Shown here piece after piece: positions 1-6,952 of a DNA stretch of 64,000 nucleotides. A program made the translations under genes and the position numbers. The first letter of the stretch is position 1, and each line of letters begins with the position of its first letter. Source of the stretch: Flaviaestuariibacter sp. (lineage in GTDB: Bacteria; Bacteroidota; Bacteroidia; Chitinophagales; Chitinophagaceae). The stretch spans positions 62,001 through 126,000 of the forward strand of contig JAOQAI010000017.1 in the NCBI GenBank assembly GCA_025963645.1, written 5' to 3'. The notes below the pieces were generated by a model. That model was not told the origin of the DNA, ran no database searches, and saw only the letters and a program-made list of their open reading frames with translations.

Positions 1-975
1 GATCACCAGCTTATCGGGCTGCGTGTGCACCACGCATTTGGTGGCGTCTATCACCATCACGCTGTCGCCCGCACAGGCATTTTCCAGGTAATCTTTTTCC
101 ATATTCTCCCAGGCGCTGTTCCAGGTGCCGAGGTCGCTCCAGCCAAAGGCGGCGGGAATGACATATACGTTGTCCGCTTTTTCCATAATGCCAAAATCAA
201 TGGAGATCGTGATGCATTGGGGGTAAATGCTTTCGATCATGCCTTTTTCTTCCGGGGTGTTATACTTTTCCGCTTCGGCAGAAAACAGCTCGTGCATTTC
301 GGGCAGATACTTTTCAAACGCGGCAATGATGCGGCTTGCCTGCCACACAAAAATGCCGGCGTTCCAGAGGAAGTCCCCGCTATCTATAAAGGTTTGGGCC
401 AGTTCTTTGCCTGGCTTTTCGGTAAAGGTTTTTACCTTCGAGATTGAAGGCGCTACTTCTCCCATCTCGTGTTGAATATAGCCGTATCCCGTGTTTGGGT
501 GGCTTGGCTTAATGCCAATAGTAACCAATGCGTTCAGGTGATTGACAAAGGACAGGGCATTGGCACAAACGTCCAAAAACTTGTCGTTGTCCAATATCAG
601 GTGGTCAGCCGGCGCAATAATTAGCGATGCTTCCGGATCCTTCTGAAAAAGCTTAAAAGAGATATAAGCAATGCAGGGAGCGGTGTTCTTTCGAAAGGGC
701 TCGCCAATGATATTCTCTTCGGGTAACTCTGGCAATTGTTCTTTCACCAGTTCCATATAATCATCAGATGTTACAACGAAAATATTTTCCAGCGGCACGA
801 TAGACCGGAAGCGTTCCATTGTTTGCTGGATCAGAGTACTGCCGGCGCCCAGTATATCCAGGAACTGTTTAGGCAAATGGGTCCGGCTAACCGGCCAAAA
901 CCGGGAGCCAATACCCCCTGCCATGATGGCTATGTAGGTATGGCTATTGATATTCTTTTTCAGAAATGCGTTCAT
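1..975 (-). CDS. manC: Mannose-1-phosphate guanylyltransferase (3' end cut by window edge)
   Basis: Makes GDP-mannose from mannose-1-phosphate and GTP, a cytoplasmic step that feeds polysaccharide and lipopolysaccharide synthesis. The minus-strand frame begins with ATG at 975 and stays open to the window edge, giving 325 codons. Near the N terminus, residues 19-31 carry the nucleotidyltransferase signature AGGIGSRFWPVSR, followed by the PKQF segment; further on are an APADH segment and an FTEKP segment, both typical of this family. Family members are about 350-360 residues, so only a short C-terminal piece is missing. The start lies 5 bp after the kdsD stop, so the two are probably co-transcribed. 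A narrower substrate choice (mannose versus another hexose phosphate) is inferred from the family. Confidence 0.88.
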   Translation of the reverse strand, partial: MNAFLKKNINSHTYIAIMAGGIGSRFWPVSRTHLPKQFLDILGAGSTLIQQTMERFRSIVPLENIFVVTSDDYMELVKEQLPELPEENIIGEPFRKNTAPCIAYISFKLFQKDPEASLIIAPADHLILDNDKFLDVCANALSFVNHLNALVTIGIKPSHPNTGYGYIQHEMGEVAPSISKVKTFTEKPGKELAQTFIDSGDFLWNAGIFVWQASRIIAAFEKYLPEMHELFSAEAEKYNTPEEKGMIESIYPQCITISIDFGIMEKADNVYVIPAAFGWSDLGTWNSAWENMEKDYLENACAGDSVMVIDATKCVVHTQPDKLVI

Positions 976-980
976 AAGTG

Positions 981-1946
981 TCAGATCAATCCTTCTTTAA
1001 TCAGGTCGTGTAAGTGAATTACGCCTACATATTGTTTTCCATCGGCTACAATCAGTTGCGTGATACCATTCGTCCGCATCAAACCTAAGGCATTCACAGC
1101 CATTTCCCCCGATTCGATCGTCTTTGGGTTTTCCGTCATAATATGCCCCGCCTGAATACCCTCTAAACTATTGGCTTTCTCCAGCATGCGCCGCAGGTCA
1201 CCGTCCGTGATGACGCCTGCCAGCTCACCCGCATTATTCAGCACAGCGGTCATCCCCAGCCGTTTTTTAGTGATCTCGATGATCACCTCTTTTAGATTTT
1301 GCTCCACTGTCACTACCGGCTTTTCGTGGTTAGCACAAAGGTCGCTCACCCGCAGGTATAGCTTTTTACCTAAGGCGCCGCCGGGATGCAATTTGGCAAA
1401 GTCGGAGATCTCAAAACCCCGGTGTTCCATTAAACAGACCGCCAATGCATCACCCATGACAAGCTGTGCCGTCGTGCTGGTTGTCGGCGCGAGGTTATTG
1501 GGACAAGCTTCCTGCGTAACAGTAGTATTCAATACAAAATTTGAATGCTTTGCCAGGAAGGACTCCATATTGCCCACCATCCCGATCACGCAATTGCCAA
1601 AGTTTTTAATAAGCGGCACCAGCACTTTTATCTCCGGGCTCTCGCCACTTTTAGAGATAATGATGACCACATCATTCTGTTGTACCATCCCGAGGTCGCC
1701 ATGGATGGCGTCTGCTGCATGCAGAAAGATAGAAGGTGCGCCGGTGGAATTTAAGGTGGCTACGATCTTTTGGGCAATGATGGCACTTTTCCCAATACCG
1801 CTAACAACGATGCGTCCGGTGCAGGCCGCCAAGGTGTTGATCACTTCCTCAAACCCAGCTAATTGACCGGTCAGGTTTTGAACGGCTTCCGCTTCCATCC
1901 GGATGGTGCGCAGCGCTGCTTCTACAATGTTCGTTTCCTTTTTCAA
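981..1946 (-). CDS. kdsD: Arabinose-5-phosphate isomerase, KpsF/GutQ family
   Basis: Converts ribulose-5-phosphate to arabinose-5-phosphate, the first committed step towards KDO for lipopolysaccharide. The 321 residues contain an SIS sugar-isomerase domain (about 40-170, with the SGIGKSAIIAQK loop and the SKSGESPE phosphate-binding loop) followed by two CBS domains (about 205-320), the standard architecture and length. The codon at 1946 is TTG; a later in-frame ATG at 1898 would remove 16 residues, but the N-terminal stretch is family-like, so the TTG is preferred. It lies directly upstream of manC with a 5-bp gap. kdsB, a later enzyme of the same pathway, is at 30.9 kb. Confidence 0.9.
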   Translation of the reverse strand: MKKETNIVEAALRTIRMEAEAVQNLTGQLAGFEEVINTLAACTGRIVVSGIGKSAIIAQKIVATLNSTGAPSIFLHAADAIHGDLGMVQQNDVVIIISKSGESPEIKVLVPLIKNFGNCVIGMVGNMESFLAKHSNFVLNTTVTQEACPNNLAPTTSTTAQLVMGDALAVCLMEHRGFEISDFAKLHPGGALGKKLYLRVSDLCANHEKPVVTVEQNLKEVIIEITKKRLGMTAVLNNAGELAGVITDGDLRRMLEKANSLEGIQAGHIMTENPKTIESGEMAVNALGLMRTNGITQLIVADGKQYVGVIHLHDLIKEGLI

Positions 1947-2163
1947 GCGGTCAAAATTAGTCCTTTACTGCTATCTACGTTAGAAACCTTAGTTATAAGA
2001 GTTTTAACCTTTTGGGTGTCTGTTTCGGAGCGGTCATGCACTAAATTCGCCATCCCTTAAATTGATCTGTCGCACTTTACAGAAAACTTTCTTATCTTTT
2101 GTTCCGGTTAGATTCTGTAAAGCCTGGCCTTCCTTTTAAGTAAATTTTGAAGACGGCTCTGAA

Positions 2164-4446
2164 ATGGGCCTTAATGTGGATAAAATGAATACCGTAAAGA
2201 AAACAACAACCAAGAAAGCTGCTCCCAAAAAGACTGCCGGTTCCTCTAAATATAGTTCTGCCGACCTCCATAATTCCCTGCAAACGCAGTTTGGATTCGA
2301 TGGCTTTAAAGGCAGCCAGGAAGATATCATTCAATCCGTTTTAGCGGGCAAAGACACGTTTGTTATTATGCCCACCGGTGGCGGAAAAAGCCTTTGTTAC
2401 CAATTGCCGGCAGTTATGTTGCCAGGCGTTGCCATCGTGGTAAGCCCGCTTATCGCACTCATGAAAAACCAGGTGGACCTGGTGCGCAGCTACAGCAGCA
2501 ATGACAACGTGGCGCATTTTCTAAATTCAACGCTGACCAAAAAAGAAATCAAAGCGGTTCACGAAGACCTGCGGTCGGGTTCCACCAAGCTGCTTTATGT
2601 AGCCCCGGAAACGCTGACCAAACAGGATAATCTTGACTTTTTCCGTGGCATCAATGTTTCCTTCTTCGCGGTTGATGAAGCGCATTGTATCTCGGAATGG
2701 GGACATGATTTCCGACCTGAATACCGCCGCCTGCGCGACATGATGGACGAGATCAATGCGGAGGTGCCGGTAATTGCCCTGACGGCTACAGCCACGCCAA
2801 AAGTGCAGAGCGACATCGTTAAGAATCTCGGCTTACGTTCGCCCCAGATCTTTATGTCCTCCTTTAACCGCCCTAATCTTTATTACGAGATCCAGCCGAA
2901 GGTGCGCAAGGAAGATACGCTGAAAAGCATTGTCCGCTTTATCTCTAACAATAAAGGCAAGAGCGGGATTATTTATACTACCAACCGCAAGACAACCGAA
3001 GAACTGGCGGAGCTGCTGGTGCAAAATGGTATAAAAGCCGTAGCCTATCATGCGGGTATTGATTCTAAAATAAGGTCAGACCGCCAGGACCAGTTCCTCA
3101 ACGAGGATATGCAGGTGATTGTTGCCACTATCGCCTTTGGAATGGGTATTGACAAGCCGGACATCCGTTTTGTGATCCATTACAATATTCCCAAATCCAT
3201 CGAAAACTATTACCAGGAAACCGGACGCGCCGGACGCGACGGCATGGAGGGAAAATGCATTCTTTACTATTCGCACAAGGATGTGAGCAAGCTGGAACAC
3301 CTGATGCGCGACAAGCCCCTCAGCGAACGCGAAGTGGGTTCCCAATTGATCTCGGAAACGGTAGCGTTCGCAGAAACCGGTGTTTGCCGGCGTAAGCTGC
3401 TCATGAGCTATTTCGGTGAGGACTACGGCAATAAAGGCTGTGGGAATTGCGACAACTGTAAGCACCCGAAAGAAATGGTGGAATCGAAAGAAGACGTGGT
3501 GAAGATGCTGCAGGTGATCAAAGCACTGGATGAACGTTTTGCTACGCAATACGCCGTGAAGATCGTTCGCGGTGAATTGATCCAGCAGATCAAAATGTTC
3601 CGCCACGAAGGGCTGGAAGTATTTGGAATAGGCAAGGACAAGCCGGAGCATTTCTGGAATTCGCTGGTGCGCCAGATGCTGCTGGAAGGACTGATCAAAA
3701 AAGACATTGAAGAATATGGTGTACTGAAGATCACAAAAGCCGGTAACGACTTTATGAAAAAGCCACGCGCCTTCCAGGTAGTGTTGAGCAACCTGTTTGA
3801 AGAAGCGCAGGGCGACGATGATGAAGGCAGCGCGGAAACGACTACGTTGGCCACAGACGAAAAGCTCTTAGAAATGCTAAAGGATGTGCGCAGCCGGGAA
3901 GCGAAGAAAAAAAACCTGCCGCCGTTTGTGATTTTCTTAGAAAACTCCCTGCAGGATATGGCAACGATGTACCCGACAACCACTGCTGAATTGGAAAAAT
4001 GCCAGGGTGTGAGCAAAGGAAAGGCGTTGCGTTATGGCAAACCCTTTATCGAGGTGATTGCAGAATACGTGGAGGAAAATGGCATCGAGCGTCCGGATGA
4101 TTTTGTGATGAAAACCGTGATCGGCAAAAGCAGCCACAAAGTCCATATCATCCAGCAGGTAGATAAAAAGATACCGCTTGAAATGATCGCCAAGAATAAA
4201 GACCTAAAGCTGGATACCTTGCTGGAGGAAATGGAAACCATTGCCGCAAGCGGTACCAAGCTTAACCTCGATTATGCCATCACCGATATGCTGGATGAAT
4301 ATGAGCAGGAAGAGATCATGGAATATTTTAAAGGCTGCGAAACGTCTTCTTTAGAAGTAGCTCAACAGGAGTTGGCGGATAGCGATTATAACTGGGAGCA
4401 GTTGAAGATCATGCGTATCAAGTTCCTGGGGGTTTACGGCAATTAA
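2164..4446 (+). CDS. recQ: ATP-dependent DNA helicase RecQ
   Basis: A 3'-5' DNA helicase for recombination and fork repair. The 760 residues show Walker A TGGGKS at 71-76, a DEAH box at 171-174 within VDEAHCISEWGHDFRP, a helicase C-terminal lobe ending in QETGRAGRDG, a zinc-binding cysteine set around residues 400-440 (CRRKLL, then GCGNCDNC), an RQC winged helix and an HRDC domain near 560-640. The last about 110 residues form an extra C-terminal extension seen in Bacteroidota RecQ proteins. A second ATG seven codons downstream (2185) is an equally plausible start. The gene stands alone and ends in a likely terminator. Confidence 0.95.
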   Translation: MGLNVDKMNTVKKTTTKKAAPKKTAGSSKYSSADLHNSLQTQFGFDGFKGSQEDIIQSVLAGKDTFVIMPTGGGKSLCYQLPAVMLPGVAIVVSPLIALMKNQVDLVRSYSSNDNVAHFLNSTLTKKEIKAVHEDLRSGSTKLLYVAPETLTKQDNLDFFRGINVSFFAVDEAHCISEWGHDFRPEYRRLRDMMDEINAEVPVIALTATATPKVQSDIVKNLGLRSPQIFMSSFNRPNLYYEIQPKVRKEDTLKSIVRFISNNKGKSGIIYTTNRKTTEELAELLVQNGIKAVAYHAGIDSKIRSDRQDQFLNEDMQVIVATIAFGMGIDKPDIRFVIHYNIPKSIENYYQETGRAGRDGMEGKCILYYSHKDVSKLEHLMRDKPLSEREVGSQLISETVAFAETGVCRRKLLMSYFGEDYGNKGCGNCDNCKHPKEMVESKEDVVKMLQVIKALDERFATQYAVKIVRGELIQQIKMFRHEGLEVFGIGKDKPEHFWNSLVRQMLLEGLIKKDIEEYGVLKITKAGNDFMKKPRAFQVVLSNLFEEAQGDDDEGSAETTTLATDEKLLEMLKDVRSREAKKKNLPPFVIFLENSLQDMATMYPTTTAELEKCQGVSKGKALRYGKPFIEVIAEYVEENGIERPDDFVMKTVIGKSSHKVHIIQQVDKKIPLEMIAKNKDLKLDTLLEEMETIAASGTKLNLDYAITDMLDEYEQEEIMEYFKGCETSSLEVAQQELADSDYNWEQLKIMRIKFLGVYGN

Positions 4447-4466
4447 GTCAAACAGATAGATTGAAG

Positions 4467-4498
4467 AGGAAGGAGCTAATTAGTTTCTTCCTTTTTTT
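4467..4498 (+). terminator. Likely Rho-independent terminator of recQ
   Basis: A six-base stem (AGGAAG at 4467 pairing with CTTCCT at 4487) is followed by a run of seven T, 20 bp after the recQ stop. The stem is short and the loop of 14 bases contains a small palindrome CTAATTAG, so the call is moderate. Confidence 0.5.
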
Positions 4499-4570
4499 CT
4501 TATGGCACTCGCATAAAAGAAATTTTCAAACTCTTTCCCTGCTTTAGCTCTTTTATTCTTTTAGATTCCT

Positions 4571-4578
4571 TATTTTTG
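4571..4578 (+). promoter_or_regulatory. Candidate -7 box for tRNA-Phe
   Basis: TATTTTTG matches the Bacteroidota sigma-A -7 consensus TAnnTTTG and lies 56 bp upstream of the tRNA. No convincing TTG -33 element sits at the usual 19-21 bp spacing, so this is a candidate only. Confidence 0.35.
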
Positions 4579-4634
4579 CTGCCCGATAATTGGACATTCA
4601 ACATTCCTTGTTCGTCTGTTCATGCTTCAAGGAT

Positions 4635-4707
4635 GGTGCGGTAGCTCAGTCGGTAGAGCAAAGGACTGAAAATCCTTGTGTCGCCGGTTCGATCCCGGCC
4701 CACACCA
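4635..4707 (+). tRNA. tRNA-Phe (GAA anticodon)
   Basis: A full cloverleaf can be drawn: acceptor strands 4635-4641 and 4700-4706, D stem GCTC/GAGC, anticodon stem AAGGA/TCCTT with loop CTGAAAA (anticodon GAA), T stem GCCGG/CCGGC with loop TTCGATC, discriminator A at 4707. CCA is not encoded. The acceptor stem has one C-A mismatch at the 5:68 pair; all other stems are perfect. A strong hairpin terminator follows at once, so this is a single-tRNA transcript. Confidence 0.95.
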
Positions 4708-4708
4708 C

Positions 4709-4744
4709 GAGAAAGTCTCAGTTAATCCTGAGACTTTCTCTTTT
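4709..4744 (+). terminator. Rho-independent terminator after tRNA-Phe
   Basis: A perfect 13-bp stem (4709-4721 with 4728-4740; arm GAGAAAGTCTCAG), a 6-base loop and a TTTT tail begin two bases after the tRNA. Confidence 0.9.
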
Positions 4745-4841
4745 ATAATACTTCGTTAATACACCTCTGCCGTTAGTCAGGTTTTCCCTTTTTCAGTTTC
4801 TTTATGCTCCTAACGATTTTTTTAAACCCAAACTTTACTTC

Positions 4842-5711
4842 ATGAAAGGAACAACCGGATTCGTAATGGCGCTGATAGCTTTAAGCTTGGCCTCCTGTGT
4901 GAGCAAAAAGAAGCTCGCCGCCGAACAAGCAAAGTATGCTGAATTAAATAGCTTTTACACGCAGGTGCAAAGCGACCTCGCCAAATGCCGCGATGAAGAA
5001 CAAGCAGCCGCTCGTCGTCGTGCACAGTTGGAAGCAGACATTGATGCATTGAATAAACAAATGACATTCCTCAAAGAAAACAATAACGCGGTGCTTAACC
5101 AGTTAAAAGACCTGTCGGTTATTTCTACTTCACAAGCAGAAAGCATTCGCAAGTCGTTAGAGAACATCGGTTCAAAAGACAATTATATTCAAGAATTACA
5201 GCGCTCCCTTTCCCGCAAAGATTCGCTGAACATGGCGTTGGTGATGAATTTGAAGAGCGCCCTGAAAGATATAAACGATACCGACATTGAGATCAAAGTA
5301 GAAAAGAGTGCTGTCTATATCTCTATCTCCGACAAACTTTTGTTTAAAAGTGGTTCGTATGTAGTGAGTGATGCCGCCATGAACGTATTAGGCAAAGTGG
5401 CCACCGTACTAAACAGCAAACCTGATATTGAATTTCTAGTAGAAGGACATACCGATAACGTGCCTATTAAAGGTGGTGAATTATTGGACAATTGGGACCT
5501 GAGCACCAAGCGGGCTACTTCGGTGGTGCGCATTTTACAGAATCAATTCAAGTTGGATCCGCGCCGCATGACAGCCGGGGGGCGTGGTGAATACTTGCCG
5601 CTTCAAAGCAACGAAACAGCCGCCGGCAAGGCCGCTAACCGCCGCACCCGCATTGTTATACTGCCGCAGTTGGATCAATTCTTTAAATTGCTGGAAACAC
5701 CGCAAGGATAA
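4842..5711 (+). CDS. OmpA-family outer membrane lipoprotein
   Basis: Likely an outer-membrane lipoprotein that anchors the envelope to peptidoglycan. The 289 residues begin with a lipoprotein signal peptide (lipobox LASC, Cys about residue 19), then a charged coiled-coil region (about 25-130), then a C-terminal OmpA/MotB peptidoglycan-binding domain (about 160-285) with the hallmark EGHTDNVP, a conserved NWDLSTKRA segment and the final NRRTRIVI motif. It is monocistronic and followed by a strong terminator. The family is clear; the exact paralogue is not. Confidence 0.9.
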   Translation: MKGTTGFVMALIALSLASCVSKKKLAAEQAKYAELNSFYTQVQSDLAKCRDEEQAAARRRAQLEADIDALNKQMTFLKENNNAVLNQLKDLSVISTSQAESIRKSLENIGSKDNYIQELQRSLSRKDSLNMALVMNLKSALKDINDTDIEIKVEKSAVYISISDKLLFKSGSYVVSDAAMNVLGKVATVLNSKPDIEFLVEGHTDNVPIKGGELLDNWDLSTKRATSVVRILQNQFKLDPRRMTAGGRGEYLPLQSNETAAGKAANRRTRIVILPQLDQFFKLLETPQG

Positions 5712-5726
5712 GGCTTCTGTTTTTTT

Positions 5727-5766
5727 AAAAAGGAAAGGCTGTCTTTGCGGGCAGCCTTTCCTTTTT
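5727..5766 (+). terminator. Rho-independent terminator of the OmpA-like gene
   Basis: A 15-bp stem, AAAAAGGAAAGGCTG (5727-5741) pairing with its complement at 5752-5766, ends in a T run. It is near-symmetric (A run before, T run after), so it may also act on the minus strand, although the minus gene here runs the other way from 6193 to 5822. Confidence 0.85.
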
Positions 5767-5821
5767 ATTGCTCATACAAAATTTTACACCCCCGAATCCT
5801 AAAGTACTTTGCTCCCAAACC

Positions 5822-6193
5822 TTAAACCTCACCAGTGCGTTTCACCACCAGCAACCAATCTCCCTCCAGCGGCAAGTAGCCACACTCGTAGCAAAAGTGA
5901 TAGACATTCCCTTTTTTATTAGTGTAAGTATGCGTACTGTACTTGAATAAAAAGCCTTGCTGCAATAACCTCTCTTTTGTGGTTTTCGCCATTTCTTCTC
6001 CTCCTAAAATGGTTTCCAGAATGCGCCGGTTCTTTAGCAAGGCATTATTAATGTTTCGCACCGTCGTGTTGCTGCCCGACTTCAGCCCGTTGTTATAATT
6101 ATTGCGGCAATAGTCGTTGCAGAATTTCTTGTCGATGCGGCCATGCAGCGTCTTGGTGCAGGAAAGGCAGGTTTTGGTAGATGTTTCGGGCAT
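5822..6193 (-). CDS. Small zinc-ribbon protein of unknown function
   Basis: A 123-residue cytoplasmic protein starting MPETSTKTC. It has an N-terminal treble-clef or ribbon-like cysteine set (CLSC, then FCNDYCR about 17 residues later), a basic and Asn-rich linker, a helical middle with an EEMAKTTKERL segment, and a C-terminal beta-rich part ending in a second cysteine pair (FCYECGY). An upstream in-frame extension to 6247 exists, but the ATG at 6193 sits directly before the zinc-finger region. Proteins of this shape occur in many Chitinophagia genomes without a known role. Nucleic-acid binding is a guess from the cysteine pattern. Confidence 0.7.
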   Translation of the reverse strand: MPETSTKTCLSCTKTLHGRIDKKFCNDYCRNNYNNGLKSGSNTTVRNINNALLKNRRILETILGGEEMAKTTKERLLQQGFLFKYSTHTYTNKKGNVYHFCYECGYLPLEGDWLLVVKRTGEV

Positions 6194-6455
6194 ATTATTC
6201 CATTTAGATAATAGAAAACAGGCTTGGGCAAAGCGGCTCATACACATATTCTTCGCTATGCTACACCAAGATAATCAATTCCTTATCCGTGTGCAAACGT
6301 TTATACCCATTTCTATCCGGTAAGAAACGACTAAAAACCGACTCTCCCTTTTTGGCGCTCCCATCTTTGTCTTGTCAACCGGATGGCGCCGCCGGTAGAT
6401 TGAAATAAAATTAATCACCGCTTCTGCAATTTAACGGAAGCAAAAACGAAATGAC

Positions 6456-6800
6456 ATGTACGCACTTAAAAACAAAGTTCAACTGATTGGCAATGTAGGC
6501 AACGCCCCTGAAATCCGCACCCTGGATGGCGGTAAAAAATTAGCCCGCTTCAGCGTAGCCACCAATGAAAGCTACCGCAATCAAAAAGGCGAAAAGATAA
6601 CCGACACGCAGTGGCACAACCTCATTGCCTGGGGCAAAGTAGCCGAGATCGCAGAAAAATATATTGTCAAAGGATCGGAAGTAGCCATCGAAGGAAAGCT
6701 GGTGAACCGCAGCTATACTGATAAAGAAGGCGTGAAGAAATATGTAACGGAAGTGCAGGTGGCCGAGGTGCTGCTGCTGGGCGAAAAGGCTTCTAAATAA
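6456..6800 (+). CDS. ssb: Single-stranded DNA-binding protein
   Basis: Binds single-stranded DNA in replication and repair. The 114 residues hold the OB fold with the SSB opening (KNKVQLIGNVGNAPEIRT), a central TQWHNLIAWGK segment and an IEGKLVNRSYTDKEG strand. The protein is short: it lacks the acidic DDxxF-type C-terminal tail that recruits partners, ending instead in LLGEKASK. It may therefore be an accessory SSB rather than the main replicative one. A terminator follows. Confidence 0.92.
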   Translation: MYALKNKVQLIGNVGNAPEIRTLDGGKKLARFSVATNESYRNQKGEKITDTQWHNLIAWGKVAEIAEKYIVKGSEVAIEGKLVNRSYTDKEGVKKYVTEVQVAEVLLLGEKASK

Positions 6801-6816
6801 AACGATAAACTGCCGC

Positions 6817-6847
6817 AATGGTGATGGATAACCCATCACCATTTTTT
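6817..6847 (+). terminator. Rho-independent terminator of ssb
   Basis: An 11-bp perfect stem (AATGGTGATGG at 6817-6827 with 6833-6843), a 5-base loop and a T run, 17 bp after the ssb stop. Confidence 0.85.
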
Positions 6848-6896
6848 ATCTTTATACGAAAGCCAGGTGCGTATCAAAAGTAAAAAGACGAAGCGC

Positions 6897-6904
6897 TACT
6901 TTTG
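6897..6904 (+). promoter_or_regulatory. Candidate -7 box upstream of the PIF1-like helicase
   Basis: TACTTTTG matches TAnnTTTG, 48 bp before the ATG at 6953. It overlaps a TTG codon at 6902 that could otherwise be read as the start of the helicase frame, which argues that translation begins at 6953. No clear -33 TTG was found at the standard spacing. Confidence 0.4.
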
Positions 6905-6952
6905 ATAGAAACCCACATTGCGCCCAACTTAAAAGCCGCCTTCTTACCTACT

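Noticed and set aside
1171-1866. 231-codon plus-strand frame opposite kdsD
   Set aside because: Antisense shadow of a clear gene, with Ser/Thr-rich composition typical of the reverse strand of a coding frame.
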